From Xanthobacteraceae bacterium (GTDB lineage: Bacteria > Pseudomonadota > Alphaproteobacteria > Rhizobiales > Xanthobacteraceae): DNA of 64,000 nucleotides. The stretch is taken from NCBI GenBank assembly GCA_023954195.1, contig JAMLIK010000001.1, forward strand, positions 930,001 through 994,000, given 5' to 3'. A program made the translations under genes and the position numbers. The notes under the pieces are model-generated. The model worked only from the letters and a program-made list of their open reading frames with translations. It did no database searches and was not told the DNA's origin. Within the stretch, counting starts at the first letter, position 1. Each line of letters opens with the position of its first letter. Below are positions 17,604-26,990 of the stretch, in pieces.

Positions 17604-18848
17604 TCACGTGCGCGGACGCGGCGCGGTCTGGGCGAACTCCTTGGGGAACACCACCTGCTGCTGCTGCTCCGGCGTCCACTGGATGAACATGGCGCTGCCG
17701 TCCTCGAGCAGGCGATCCGCCGCGAACCGCAATCCGCGCGGCTTGGCGACGTAGAGATGGGGATCGCCGAACGGGATGTAGACCTTCTTGAAGGCGTCGA
17801 GCAGCGCGTCGCGCTCCAGCGACGCCGAGCTTTCCAGCACCATCTGCAACACGCGGGCGGCCTGCGCGTACTGGATCGCGCCCTGGCCGATACGGTCGAG
17901 CTTGGCGACGTCGCGCAGCTCGGCGATGATGGCCTGCATTGCCGGGATCTTCGCGCCGGGGCTGAATCCGGTCATGCCGAACAGGTTCCGGGTCAGCACC
18001 GCCTTGCCGATCTCCGGCCCGAGATCCTTCCACAGCGACAGGTCGGAATAGCCGCCGGTGCCGCCGCAGAAGATGCTGCCGTGATAGTTGAGATTGTAGC
18101 GCGCCTGATGCAGCAGGATGCCGTCGCGCGGCGTCACCAGGCCGACCACGACATCCGGCTTCAGCGAGCGGATGCGGACCATCGCGGAGGTCTGGTCCTG
18201 CGCCTTGATATCGAGCGGCGCCTCGCCGACGATTTGGATGCCGCTGGCCTTGAGTTTTTCGGTCAGGAACTTGTTGACCTGCTGGCCGGCCTCGTAATTC
18301 GAGTAGCCCATCACCGCGGTCTTGATGTCGAACTTCTGGGCGTCGCGCAGGAACACCACGAAGTCGTGCATCGACTGCGCGTAACCGCGGTCGTAGGGGT
18401 AGCCGAGCGTGAACATGTAGTTGGAGCGCGCGCCGCCGGCCCACACCGAGAGCGTCGGCATCTTCAGCTCATCGAGCACCGGGGTCATCGCCAGCATTTG
18501 CGCGCTCAAAATGGTGCCGGTGAGCAGATGAACGTTCTCCTCGGTAATCAGGCGGCGCGCCTCGGTCGCGGCCCGCGCCGGCTGGCTGGTGTCGTCGGCC
18601 TGGATCAGTTCGATCTTGGCGCCGCCCTTGCTCTTGATGCCGCCCTCGGCGTTGATCTTCTTGATGATGAACTCGAACGCGGGCTGTCCTTCCTGCGCAT
18701 AGGGCGCGAGGCCGCCGCTCATCGAATTGACCACACCGATGCGGATCGTCGAGTCGGCCGCGCCGGCGCGACGCACGAACGGCGCGGCGACCGAGCCAAG
18801 CAATACGCCGGACGCGCCGACAGCGAACTCGCGACGGGTGATGGTCAT
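17604..18848 (-). CDS. Periplasmic substrate-binding protein of the Liv-type operon, Tat-exported
   Basis: 414 residues. The N-terminus MTITRREFAVGASGVLLGSV carries a twin-arginine motif (TRREF), so export is probably by Tat. The mature domain (IRIGVVNSMSGGLAPYAQEG) is a Peripla_BP_6 fold. The ATG at 18848 is preceded by GGGAGGACATCAGG; the longer reading frame adds residues before the Tat motif and is unlikely. First gene of the five-gene operon, so its ligand defines the transporter; the ligand itself is unknown. Confidence 0.9.
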   Translation of the reverse strand: MTITRREFAVGASGVLLGSVAAPFVRRAGAADSTIRIGVVNSMSGGLAPYAQEGQPAFEFIIKKINAEGGIKSKGGAKIELIQADDTSQPARAATEARRLITEENVHLLTGTILSAQMLAMTPVLDELKMPTLSVWAGGARSNYMFTLGYPYDRGYAQSMHDFVVFLRDAQKFDIKTAVMGYSNYEAGQQVNKFLTEKLKASGIQIVGEAPLDIKAQDQTSAMVRIRSLKPDVVVGLVTPRDGILLHQARYNLNYHGSIFCGGTGGYSDLSLWKDLGPEIGKAVLTRNLFGMTGFSPGAKIPAMQAIIAELRDVAKLDRIGQGAIQYAQAARVLQMVLESSASLERDALLDAFKKVYIPFGDPHLYVAKPRGLRFAADRLLEDGSAMFIQWTPEQQQQVVFPKEFAQTAPRPRT

Positions 18849-19155
18849 CCTGATGTCCTCCCTCATGCGCCGGCATCGCCATGCCACGCCGGCGTCTTTT
18901 TTAATTGTTGTCCCCGCGCCGGGCTGACGGCGAGATCAATCGTCGAGCGATCCCGTCAAGGACGCGCGTTTGCCAAAAGTCTAGACACCTTTGGCCGGCG
19001 ACGTCAAATCGCCCGATGGCCAAGACGAAGCGAAACGCACGGCCTCGTCGATCGCATATTCCGCGCGCCGATATTCATGCGCGACGACAGGCAACGGGCG
19101 TCCGGCCTGATCGCGGCCGGACGCCCGAGGTTGAAGCCATACTCGTCAGCCCGGC
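18849..19155 (-). other. Leader/promoter region of the Liv-type operon
   Basis: About 300 bases between the MFS gene and the Liv operon, both on the minus strand. It should contain the operon promoter. Near the operon start, CGCCGGC (from 18869) and GCCGGCG (from 18889) can pair in the mRNA leader. At 19095-19127 is a strong hairpin, listed separately. No ORF looks coding. Confidence 0.4.
19095..19127 (-). terminator. Perfect 13-bp stem-loop after the MFS gene
   Basis: CGGGCGTCCGGCC pairs perfectly with GGCCGGACGCCCG around a seven-base loop, about 30 bases beyond the MFS stop codon. No U-tract follows on the minus strand, so it is terminator-like but may instead protect the mRNA 3' end. Confidence 0.5.
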
Positions 19156-20805
19156 TCACTTCCGCTTTCGCTCCCCCGACGCTAGATCGGCGGGCATTTC
19201 GCCGGGCAGGTAGTTCGGCAGGCCGCCGGCGGGGAAGATGGTCAGCATCGCGAGCCCGGCCATGAGGAGCAGGCCGATTTTCAACGCGCGCAGCCGCGCG
19301 TCGGTGTTGACGCGAACCGCCTCCTCGATCTGGGCGGGCGACGCGGTGGTCTGCGCCATGACCGTCTTCAGCCGGTCGTTGCTGACGAAGTTGACGCTGT
19401 CGAGATTGATCTGCGACTGAAGTTCAGGCGTCAGCTTCGGATTGGCCGCGATGCTGGCCATGATGGCCGAACTCAACAGGCCGACCAGCAGCGCGCCCGC
19501 CACCGCGGTGCCGACCGCGGCCGCGAGGTTGTTGGTGGTGCCGCGCAACGAGCCGACGTCGCCGGCAAGCTCCTTCGGCGAGGCGGTGACCAGCACGTTG
19601 AACAACAGCGTCACCAGCGCGCCCTGCCCGATGCCGAACACCACAAGACCGAGCAGAACCGGCACCGCGCTCCAATCGTTGTGAACCACGAAGGCCAGCC
19701 ACAACAGCCCGGCCGTGCACAGGATGAAGCCGCCGCGGCCGATCTGTCGCGGGGTGAATTTCTCGTAGAACCGCACGATCAGCATCGCCGCGAAGAACAC
19801 CGTGAGGTTGAACGGCATCATGGCGATGGCGGTCGCGATCGGCGAGCGGCCCTGCACGATCTGGATGTAGAGCGGCACCGAGAAGTTCAGCATCGCCTCG
19901 AGCGCGACGACGGAGAACATCGAATAGACCGCGGCCCGCTCCTGCGGCGAATCGATTACCGCGAGCGCCAGCAGCGGCGTTTTCCCCGCCGCCTGGCGGC
20001 GATGCGTCCACATGAAAAACGCCTGGCCGAGCACGATGCCGAGCACGATCAGGACCGGCGCCGGCGACAACCCGAGCAGGTCGAACGGCGCGTTCGGCCC
20101 GGCGATCCCGAGCCCCCAGCGATTGAGGTTGTTGAAACCGAAGCTGATGGCGATGATCGCGGCCGCCGCCAGCAGCACGCCGAAAAAATCGATCCCGACA
20201 TCCGAGCGCCCCGGCGTGGATTTCAGGCGGAAGCTCAGGAAGAACACCAGCGCGGAGACGGCGATCAGGATTCCGAACGCCGGCCGCCAGCCGATGAAGG
20301 TGCCGAGAATGCCGCCGATGACGAACGCCAGCACGCCCGCGCCCGCGCGCGCCGAGCCGAGCGCGCCGACCGCGGTCGCCTGCTGGCGGCCCTTGTAGTT
20401 CTCGGCGATCAGCGCCACCAGCGCCGGCACGATCACCGAGGCGGATGCGCCGCACAGCGCCTGCGCCGCGATCATCACCGTCGCCGTGGGACTGAACGTC
20501 ATCAGCACCTGCGAGGCGCAGAACATGACCACAGCGACGCGGAACACCCGCGCCGTGCCATAGCGCTGCACCAGCTTGGCGCCGAGCATCACGAAGCCGG
20601 CGACCAGCATCGAATAGGCGACGATGCCGGTGGCGATCGTGGTCGGCGGCACGCCGAAGCTCGCGACCATGCCGCCGAGCGCGACCGGAAGCGAGGCGAC
20701 GTTGAAGGACATAATCATTTGACCGAGCGCGATCGCGATCATGGGAACCCAGGATTCCTTGACCTCATCCGCGGGATGAACCGTCGTCGCCGATGCCGTT
20801 GCCAT
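19156..20805 (-). CDS. MFS transporter, DHA2-like (14-helix type)
   Basis: 549 residues with about 14 hydrophobic segments, the size of the DHA2 drug/proton antiporters. The loop after helix 2 is GAKLVQRYGTARVFR, the usual place of motif A, and GSARAGAGVLAFVIGGILG in helix 5 resembles the antiporter motif C. A hydrophilic stretch near residues 455-515 (QINLDSVNFVSNDRLKTVMA) forms a loop between the last helices. Probably exports an organic compound using the proton gradient; the substrate is unknown. The start MATASATTVHPADE is followed by a short soluble leader. The glutaminase gene lies upstream in the same orientation, 80 bases away, so they could be co-transcribed. Confidence 0.85.
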   Translation of the reverse strand: MATASATTVHPADEVKESWVPMIAIALGQMIMSFNVASLPVALGGMVASFGVPPTTIATGIVAYSMLVAGFVMLGAKLVQRYGTARVFRVAVVMFCASQVLMTFSPTATVMIAAQALCGASASVIVPALVALIAENYKGRQQATAVGALGSARAGAGVLAFVIGGILGTFIGWRPAFGILIAVSALVFFLSFRLKSTPGRSDVGIDFFGVLLAAAAIIAISFGFNNLNRWGLGIAGPNAPFDLLGLSPAPVLIVLGIVLGQAFFMWTHRRQAAGKTPLLALAVIDSPQERAAVYSMFSVVALEAMLNFSVPLYIQIVQGRSPIATAIAMMPFNLTVFFAAMLIVRFYEKFTPRQIGRGGFILCTAGLLWLAFVVHNDWSAVPVLLGLVVFGIGQGALVTLLFNVLVTASPKELAGDVGSLRGTTNNLAAAVGTAVAGALLVGLLSSAIMASIAANPKLTPELQSQINLDSVNFVSNDRLKTVMAQTTASPAQIEEAVRVNTDARLRALKIGLLLMAGLAMLTIFPAGGLPNYLPGEMPADLASGERKRK

Positions 20806-20885
20806 GTGTTGCCGCCCCTGTCCTGAATGATCTTATGTTTGGACGGTCGACCCTGTTCGGCCGCCGTCAGCGATTTCGAAAAGCC

Positions 20886-21884
20886 TCAGGCTTCCGGCAT
20901 GGAGACGAACAGATCCATGCCGAGCCGGTGCGACAGATATTTCGCCACGAGTTGCCCCTTGACGCTGTTGCCGGCGGCATCGAGCGGCGGCGCGAAGGTG
21001 CCGAGCCCGCCCTTGCCGGGCGACACCGTAACGATGCCGCCGCCGATGCCGCTCTTGCCCGGCAGCCCGATGTCGAACAGCCAGTCGCCCGAGGTCTCAT
21101 AGAGCCCGGCCGTGGTCATCACCGCGAGCGCGTAGTGGCAGACCTCGGCCGCGACCACGCGCTCCTTGGTCACGGGATTGACGCCGCCATCGGCGAGCGT
21201 CGCGCCCATGACGGCGAGATCCCGCGCGCTGACGTTCAACGAACATTGCCGGGTATAGAGATCGACCGCGTCCATCGGATCGCAATAGACGGCGTTCACG
21301 CTGTGCAGGAAGTGCGCGATCGAGCGGTTGCGGAAATTGGTGTCGCGCGCCGATTTCAGCACCTCGTCGTTCATCGGCAGCTTGCGGCCGGCGAACTTCG
21401 ACAGACCGTCGTGGATGAATGTCCACTTCGCCTCGACGTTTTCGCCCGGCACCAGGCTGGTGGTCGCGATGGCGCCGGCATTGACCATCGGATTGGTGCG
21501 CCCGCCGGGCATCCGTTCGATGCCGGCAACCGAATTGAACGCGTATCCGGTGGCGTTGGCTCCCAGCTTCGCGCGCGCGGCCTCGTGGCCGATCTCCTGG
21601 CAGATCAGCGCGAAAATGAAGGGCTTGGAGACGCTCATGATCGAAAATTCGTGTTCGGAATCGCCGATCGAATAGACATTGCCGTTGGTGCCGACGACGC
21701 AGATGCCGAACATGTCGCTCGGCACGCGGGCGAGCGCCGGATAGACTTGGGAATTCTGCCCGTCCGCGTTGGATTTGTAGCGCTGGTAAGCCTCGTCGAC
21801 CAGCTTCACCACCTCCTCGCCGGGCGGCAAATGGCCGGTTGAGACGTGGGTGTAGCCGATATCTTCTTCAGAGCGCGCGTTCAT
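20886..21884 (-). CDS. glsA: Glutaminase
   Basis: 332 residues. Hydrolyses L-glutamine to glutamate and ammonium in the cytosol. The serine-dependent beta-lactamase-like fold is shown by SIMSVSKPF (Ser84-x-x-Lys87 catalytic dyad), NPMVNAGAIA, and GLYETSGDWLFDIGLPGKSG followed by GIGGGIV. The N-terminus is slightly longer than the usual 305-310 residues. The MFS gene follows in the same direction; a shared transcript would suggest export of a glutamine- or glutamate-related compound, but this is speculative. Confidence 0.93.
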   Translation of the reverse strand: MNARSEEDIGYTHVSTGHLPPGEEVVKLVDEAYQRYKSNADGQNSQVYPALARVPSDMFGICVVGTNGNVYSIGDSEHEFSIMSVSKPFIFALICQEIGHEAARAKLGANATGYAFNSVAGIERMPGGRTNPMVNAGAIATTSLVPGENVEAKWTFIHDGLSKFAGRKLPMNDEVLKSARDTNFRNRSIAHFLHSVNAVYCDPMDAVDLYTRQCSLNVSARDLAVMGATLADGGVNPVTKERVVAAEVCHYALAVMTTAGLYETSGDWLFDIGLPGKSGIGGGIVTVSPGKGGLGTFAPPLDAAGNSVKGQLVAKYLSHRLGMDLFVSMPEA

Positions 21885-22351
21885 CGATCCTCCCGCAATT
21901 TTTCTGCTTCTTCGGCGCCACAGGAAATCCGGCGGCGCGCCATCGACCGTCGAGGCCCACGCATCGGGTTATCGATCGTCATCTTGCGCAACGAACAGTT
22001 TGGGCAGTGAACCATGCTTGGACAGCGATCGGCAAAGCCCGCGCCGCCATCACGCAAAAAAGACGGTCAACTGATATCGAGCGCCCCTCATCCGAACCCA
22101 CCGTCCCGATTCCGGTTATCATCGGCATATTTTCAATGCAAGTTAACATGTTACCGGGCCATCGAATCTCGGGGGACGATCGCAACGCCGCGACATCTTT
22201 CACTTCGACGCGACCTTCCGCGAGAGGAGGCGCGAAAGCCAAATAACGGGGAAATGTCGCCTCTCCGCCCGATCCGATCTTGAGGAAGATCAATTCGAGC
22301 GGTTTATATTGGCTCTTTGTTCGGGAGAGATTCCATCGGGGGGTGTACGCC
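21885..22351. other. Divergent intergenic region between glsA and the porin gene
   Basis: About 470 bases that must hold the promoters of glsA (minus) and of the porin operon (plus). Composition is less GC-rich around 22120-22160 and 22270-22330. A 10-bp perfect palindrome at 22144-22153 and a GATCTT...AAGATC inverted repeat at 22275-22290 are the only structures I see. Short open frames here lack family features. Confidence 0.4.
22144..22153 (+). promoter_or_regulatory. Short palindrome TAACATGTTA, possible operator
   Basis: Perfect 10-bp palindrome in an AT-richer patch, about 200 bp ahead of the porin start. It could bind a dimeric regulator of the porin-transporter operon. The short length makes a chance match quite possible. 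Confidence 0.25.
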
Positions 22352-23920
22352 ATGAGGCGGATCGGACTACTGGCCGGACTCGTCGCGCTGTCGACACATA
22401 GCTACGCCGCGCGAGCGGAGCAGCCCTCCGTCGAACAACTGATGAAGAAGATCGACGAGTTGCAGCGTCGGCTGGACAAGGTGGAAGGCCGGCAGAAAAC
22501 GATCGCGAAGAAGCAAGGGCAGGCCGCGGCCCACGTTCCCGCTGCGGCGCCGCGCCGGCCGGCGACGGTCGCCGCCGTGCAGCCGGTCGAGCCGATTCCC
22601 GGCCTGCTTCCGCCCAAGCCGATGGGCTCCCCGTACGAGGATGCGCTGCGCTCCGATCTGCCCGGCATATCGCTGCGCGTGCCCGGCGCCGCCACCGAGG
22701 TGCGCGTCTATGGCTTTGCCAAGGCGTCCGGCTATGCCGATTTCAACGCCCGCAACCAGAACCACGCGCCGTCTCCGCAAGGCATTCCGCTCGCGGGCAG
22801 CGCCGCCGCGCTTCAGGGCGGCGATTCATCGATGACCGCGCGGTTCAGCCGCATCGGCCTCGACACCCGCACCCTCACCAGCCTGGGCACGCTGGAAACG
22901 CGCGTCGAGGGCGATTTCGCCGGAGGCCCCGCCGCGAGTAACAATCTGGTGTTCCGCCTGCGTCAGGCGTGGGGTGAATTCGGCGACGACTCGTTCCGCG
23001 TGCTGGTCGGCCAGGCCAACAGCTTGTGGAACGAAGTCATGTTCGAAACGCTCAACGACTCGACCAACCTCAATCAGTCGTTCGTGCGTCAGGCCCAGAT
23101 TCGATTCACCGGACGCCTGGCGCCGGGATGGACCGGCCAGGTTTCACTCGAAGCGCCGGACACGCAATACACCTCGGTCGCCGGCACGTTCTTTCCGGAC
23201 ACCAGTTTCCTCGGCGGCCCCAGCCCGTCGTTCACCACGATGCCCGATCTGCTCGGCCGCCTGACCTATCGTGACAGCGGATTCGAGTTCGACGCCCGCG
23301 CGCTGGCGCGGCGGCTCAGCATTCACACCGCAGGCACCGCCGCCGGCGGCGCCAACACGGACACGTTCGGCTGGGGCGTCGCCTCGCATGTGCGCATTCC
23401 GATGCGCTGGCTGTCGAACGCCTTCGGGGCCGATCAGTTCGTCGCCATGGGCTATTACGGCGAGGGCGTCGGCCGCTATTTCGCCGGCAACATGACCGGA
23501 CAGGACCTTTTAACCAATCTCGGAATGCCGGGCGTCACCAGCCTCGATTACGACACCAACACCGTGCCGGCCTACGGCGGCACCCTCGCCTATCGCCGGT
23601 TCTGGTCGCCGCAGTTGCGCAGCACCTTCGCCTATTCCTATGCGCGGCAGGACTATCCGGCCTACGCGCTCGGCTTCACGCCGGGCTCGGCCTCGGCGAC
23701 GTCGCTGAACGGCCAGATGCAGCAGGGCATCGTCAACCTGATCTGGTCCCCCTACGCGACCGAGCACAACGGCGTGGTCGATACCGGATGGCTCGATGCC
23801 GGCATCGAATACATCTACACCAAGCGCGACGTGTTCGGCGGCGCGGCCGCGACCGGCGCGGCCGGCGCCGGCTACGGCGTCGCCAACCGCTTCATGGCGG
23901 CGGCCATCGTCAGGTTCTGA
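22352..23920 (+). CDS. DcaP-like outer-membrane porin
   Basis: 522 residues. Signal peptide MRRIGLLAGLVALSTHSYAA; then a short coiled coil (EQLMKKIDELQRRLDKVEGR) typical of DcaP-type trimeric porins; then a beta-barrel with many alternating aromatic strands (VRVYGFAKASGYADFN at the barrel start), ending in a terminal phenylalanine (AAIVRF), the sorting signal for the BAM complex. DcaP porins import dicarboxylic or aromatic acids (known for Acinetobacter). It precedes a Liv-type transporter operon by 263 bases in the same direction, suggesting outer- and inner-membrane steps for one substrate (inference). The ATG at 22352 is set by the signal peptide. Confidence 0.85.
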   Translation: MRRIGLLAGLVALSTHSYAARAEQPSVEQLMKKIDELQRRLDKVEGRQKTIAKKQGQAAAHVPAAAPRRPATVAAVQPVEPIPGLLPPKPMGSPYEDALRSDLPGISLRVPGAATEVRVYGFAKASGYADFNARNQNHAPSPQGIPLAGSAAALQGGDSSMTARFSRIGLDTRTLTSLGTLETRVEGDFAGGPAASNNLVFRLRQAWGEFGDDSFRVLVGQANSLWNEVMFETLNDSTNLNQSFVRQAQIRFTGRLAPGWTGQVSLEAPDTQYTSVAGTFFPDTSFLGGPSPSFTTMPDLLGRLTYRDSGFEFDARALARRLSIHTAGTAAGGANTDTFGWGVASHVRIPMRWLSNAFGADQFVAMGYYGEGVGRYFAGNMTGQDLLTNLGMPGVTSLDYDTNTVPAYGGTLAYRRFWSPQLRSTFAYSYARQDYPAYALGFTPGSASATSLNGQMQQGIVNLIWSPYATEHNGVVDTGWLDAGIEYIYTKRDVFGGAAATGAAGAGYGVANRFMAAAIVRF

Positions 23921-24183
23921 CCCGCACAAGCTCCGCAAGCCGGAGTTCGGGTCCTGACCGGTTGCGCGCGACGCGACCGGCCCGCCGCCGGAACTGTTGA
24001 TGGCGCTTGCGCATCGATGGTCCTCCGGGCCGACCCGGCAGGCGGCGGAAATGGCGGGCGACGGAAATTCAGCCAATTAGGCTCTTGAATTAAACGATCG
24101 GTTGGTGAATTTTAGCCGACAACACGATCGGGCTCGGGCGTTGCGGATCGCCCCCAAGCGACGATCCAGGGGGACGAACGCGC

Positions 24184-25221
24184 GTGGACACCACGATATT
24201 CCTATTCCTGCTCCAGGACGGCGTCATCAACGGCGCGGTCTATGCGCTGGTGGCCATCGCGCTGGTGCTGGTGTTCGCGGTCACCCGCGTCATCTTCGTG
24301 CCGCAGGGGGAATTCGTGGCATTCGCCGCCCTCACCGTCGCGGCGCTGGAAAACGGCCGGGCGCCGTCGACGCCCTGGCTCTTGCTGGCGCTCGGGATTC
24401 TCGCGGCGATCGCCGAGGTCGTCTGGCACTTTCGCGACCTCACCGTGAAACGCATCGTCCGCGTCGCGCTGCTCGATCTCGCCCTCCCGGTCGCGCTGCT
24501 GTGGCTGACATTGGCGCTGGCGCCGATGAAACTCGGCCAACTCGTCAACATCCTGCTGGCGATCGCGCTGATTACGCCGATGGGGCCGATGATCTATCGC
24601 ATCGCGTTCGAGCCGTTGGCGCATTCCAGCGTGCTGGTGCTGCTGATGGCGGCGTTCGGCGTGCATTTCTCGCTGATCGGGCTGGGGCTGGTGTTCTTCG
24701 GCCCCGAAGGCAGCGGCACCACGCCGCTATCGTCGGCGTCGTTCTCGCTCGGCGACCTGGTCGTCACCGGCCAGAGCGTGGCGGTGCTGATCGTCACCGC
24801 CGCGCTCCTGGTGCTGTTCGCGCTGTTCTTCGGCCGCACTTTGCTCGGCAAGGCGTTGCGCGCCTGCTCGTCGAACCGGATCGGCGCGCGGCTGGTCGGC
24901 ATTCCGACCTCGGCGGCCGGGCAGTTCTCGTTCGCCATCGCGGCCCTGCTCGGCGCGGTGTCGGGCATCCTGGTCGGCCCGCTGATGACGGTGTTTTACG
25001 ATTCCGGCTTCCTGATCGGCCTGAAGGCGTTCGTCGCCGCCATCATCGGCGGGCTGGTCAGCTATCCGCTGACGGTGATCGCGGCGCTGGGCGTCGGCTT
25101 CGCCGAGGCGCTGTTCTCGTTCTGGGCCAGCAACTTCAAGGAGGTGCTGGTGTTCACCCTCATCATTCCCGTGCTGGCGTGGCGTTCGATCTACGCGCCC
25201 TATCACGAGGAATCGGAATGA
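24184..25221 (+). CDS. ABC transporter permease (LivH-like), second system
   Basis: 345 residues from GTG 24184. LivH landmarks: GAVYALVAIALVLVFAVTRV, then FVPQGEFVAF in place of the usual NFAHGE motif. It has about 55 extra residues compared with ordinary LivH, mostly between residues 60 and 135 (a charged loop DLTVKRIVRVALLDLALPV plus another helix pair), a form known in aromatic-acid type transporters. The ATPase-contact loop LLGKALRACSSNRIGARLVG is present. The stop overlaps the next start (ATGA), so translation is coupled. Confidence 0.88.
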   Translation: MDTTIFLFLLQDGVINGAVYALVAIALVLVFAVTRVIFVPQGEFVAFAALTVAALENGRAPSTPWLLLALGILAAIAEVVWHFRDLTVKRIVRVALLDLALPVALLWLTLALAPMKLGQLVNILLAIALITPMGPMIYRIAFEPLAHSSVLVLLMAAFGVHFSLIGLGLVFFGPEGSGTTPLSSASFSLGDLVVTGQSVAVLIVTAALLVLFALFFGRTLLGKALRACSSNRIGARLVGIPTSAAGQFSFAIAALLGAVSGILVGPLMTVFYDSGFLIGLKAFVAAIIGGLVSYPLTVIAALGVGFAEALFSFWASNFKEVLVFTLIIPVLAWRSIYAPYHEESE

Positions 25222-26990
25222 TGGCGGCGCTCCGATCCTTCGCGCCGGCCATCGTCGCGGCGCTCATCCTGATCGCGCCGTTCACCGGCTGGCTGCCCGA
25301 CTACTGGGTGACGCTGTTCAACTACATCGGCATTTCGAGCCTGGTCGCGATCGGCCTGGTGCTGCTCACCGGCGTCGGCGGCATGACCTCGTTCGGGCAA
25401 TCCGCCTTCGTCGGTTTCGGGGCCTACACCACCGGCGTTTTGACCGTGCATTTCGGCGTCTCGCCGTGGCTGACGCTGCCGGCCGCGCTGCTGGTGACGA
25501 TGGCGATCGCCGCCGCGGTCGGCGCGGTGACGGTGCGGCTCTCCGGCCATTACCTGCCGCTGGCGACCATCGCCTGGGGCATCGCGTTTTTCTACCTGTT
25601 CGGCAATATCAGCTGGCTCGGCGCGCATGACGGCCTGCCCGGCATTCCGGCGCTGCGCCTCGGCGGCCATCAACTGATCGACCCGAAGGAATATTTCGTG
25701 GTGGTCTGGGTCGCGGTGGTGCTGGCGGTGATCGCGACGCAGAACCTGTTGAACGGCCGCGTCGGCCGCGCCGTCCGCGCGCTTCGCCGCTCGACCCGCG
25801 CCGCCGAAGCCTTCGGCGTCAACACCGCCGCCGCCAAGCTATTGGTGTTCGTCTATGCGGCGATGCTCGCCGGCCTCGCCGGCTGGCTCTACGCCCACTT
25901 CCAGCGCTCGGTGTCGCCCGGCCCGTTCGGCGTGGTCGCCGGCACCGAGTATCTGCTGATGGCGGTGCTCGGCGGCGCCGGGCGCGTCTACGGCGCGATC
26001 CTCGGCGCGGCCGGCATCACCGTGCTCCGCGACCAGTTGCAGAACCTGCTGCCGTGGCTGTTCGGTCATACCGGCAACTTCGAGTCCATCGCCTATGGCG
26101 CGGTGCTGGTGCTGGTGTTGCAGACCGCCAGCAACGGGCTGTGGCCGATCCTGTTCGGCCCGCCGCCGCCGCCGAAACCGCCGACGCCGCGCGACGGCGA
26201 CGCGCTTCCCGCCAAAACCTTGCCCGCGCCCGGCGCGCGGCTGCTGCAAGTTCAGGACGCGCGCAAAACCTTCGGCGGCCTGATCGCGGTCAACGACGTC
26301 AACTTCGAGGTCGAGAGCAGCCGCATCATCGGCCTGATCGGCCCCAACGGCGCGGGGAAAAGCACGACCTTCAACCTGATTACCGGCGTGCTGCCGCTAA
26401 CCTCGGGCGCGGTCGCATTCGACGGCCATCCGCTTCAGGCCCAGACGCCGCAGCGCGCGGCGGCTCTGGGGCTCGGCCGCACCTTCCAGCATGTCGAGAT
26501 CGTCCCCGACATGAGCGTGATCGAGAACGTCGCGCTCGGCTCCTACCTGCTCGGCCGCGCCGGCGTGTTCCGCGCCATCCTCAAGCTCGATCGCGCCGAG
26601 GAGGCGTTGTTGTTCGCGACCGCCCGGCGGCAGTTGCAGCGGGTCGGCCTCGCCGAGGTGGCGATGCAGCCGGCCGGCACGCTGGCGCTCGGCCAGTTGC
26701 GCCTGGTCGAGGTCGCGCGCGCACTGTGCCTCAATCCAGTGCTGCTGTTGCTCGACGAGCCGGCCGCCGGCCTGCGCGTCGGCGAGAAGAAGGCGCTGGC
26801 GAAACTCCTGCGCGAGGTTCGCGCCGAGGGCGTCAGCGTGCTGCTGGTCGAGCACGACATGGATTTCGTCATGAGCCTCGCCGATCGCCTCGTGGTGCTC
26901 GACTTCGGCACCAAGATCGCGGAAGGCGTGCCGGCCGAAATCCGGAAGAATCCCGCCGTGCTGGAAGCCTATCTCGGAGGCGTGGCATGA
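25218..26990 (+). CDS. Fused ABC permease-ATPase (LivM-LivG fusion)
   Basis: 590 residues in one open frame. Residues 1-310 are a LivM-like permease (GVGGMTSFGQSAFVGFGAYT; cytoplasmic loop RRSTRAAEAFGVNTAAAKL). A proline-rich linker (GPPPPPKPPTPRDGDA) leads to an ATPase domain from about residue 341: Walker A GPNGAGKST (near 374), LALGQLRLVEVARAL in place of the signature, Walker B LLLLDEPAAGL, switch His in LLVEHDMDFV, and the LivG tail AVLEAYLGG. No frameshift is needed. Such fusions exist in some rhizobial Liv systems. It overlaps both neighbours by four bases. Confidence 0.92.
   Translation: MMAALRSFAPAIVAALILIAPFTGWLPDYWVTLFNYIGISSLVAIGLVLLTGVGGMTSFGQSAFVGFGAYTTGVLTVHFGVSPWLTLPAALLVTMAIAAAVGAVTVRLSGHYLPLATIAWGIAFFYLFGNISWLGAHDGLPGIPALRLGGHQLIDPKEYFVVVWVAVVLAVIATQNLLNGRVGRAVRALRRSTRAAEAFGVNTAAAKLLVFVYAAMLAGLAGWLYAHFQRSVSPGPFGVVAGTEYLLMAVLGGAGRVYGAILGAAGITVLRDQLQNLLPWLFGHTGNFESIAYGAVLVLVLQTASNGLWPILFGPPPPPKPPTPRDGDALPAKTLPAPGARLLQVQDARKTFGGLIAVNDVNFEVESSRIIGLIGPNGAGKSTTFNLITGVLPLTSGAVAFDGHPLQAQTPQRAAALGLGRTFQHVEIVPDMSVIENVALGSYLLGRAGVFRAILKLDRAEEALLFATARRQLQRVGLAEVAMQPAGTLALGQLRLVEVARALCLNPVLLLLDEPAAGLRVGEKKALAKLLREVRAEGVSVLLVEHDMDFVMSLADRLVVLDFGTKIAEGVPAEIRKNPAVLEAYLGGVA

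Noticed and set aside
18868-18900. Hairpin followed by a T-run reading on the plus strand
   Set aside because: No plus-strand gene ends there; on the minus strand the T-run is on the wrong side, so it is at most a leader structure of the Liv operon.
21839-22353. Short open frames on both strands between glsA and the porin gene
   Set aside because: No domains, no convincing ribosome sites, and atypical composition; the region is better explained as a divergent promoter region.
24102-25217. In-frame extension upstream of the permease-ATPase fusion
   Set aside because: It lies wholly over the LivH gene in another frame; the translation is arginine- and glycine-rich and not membrane-like until residue MMAAL at 25218.
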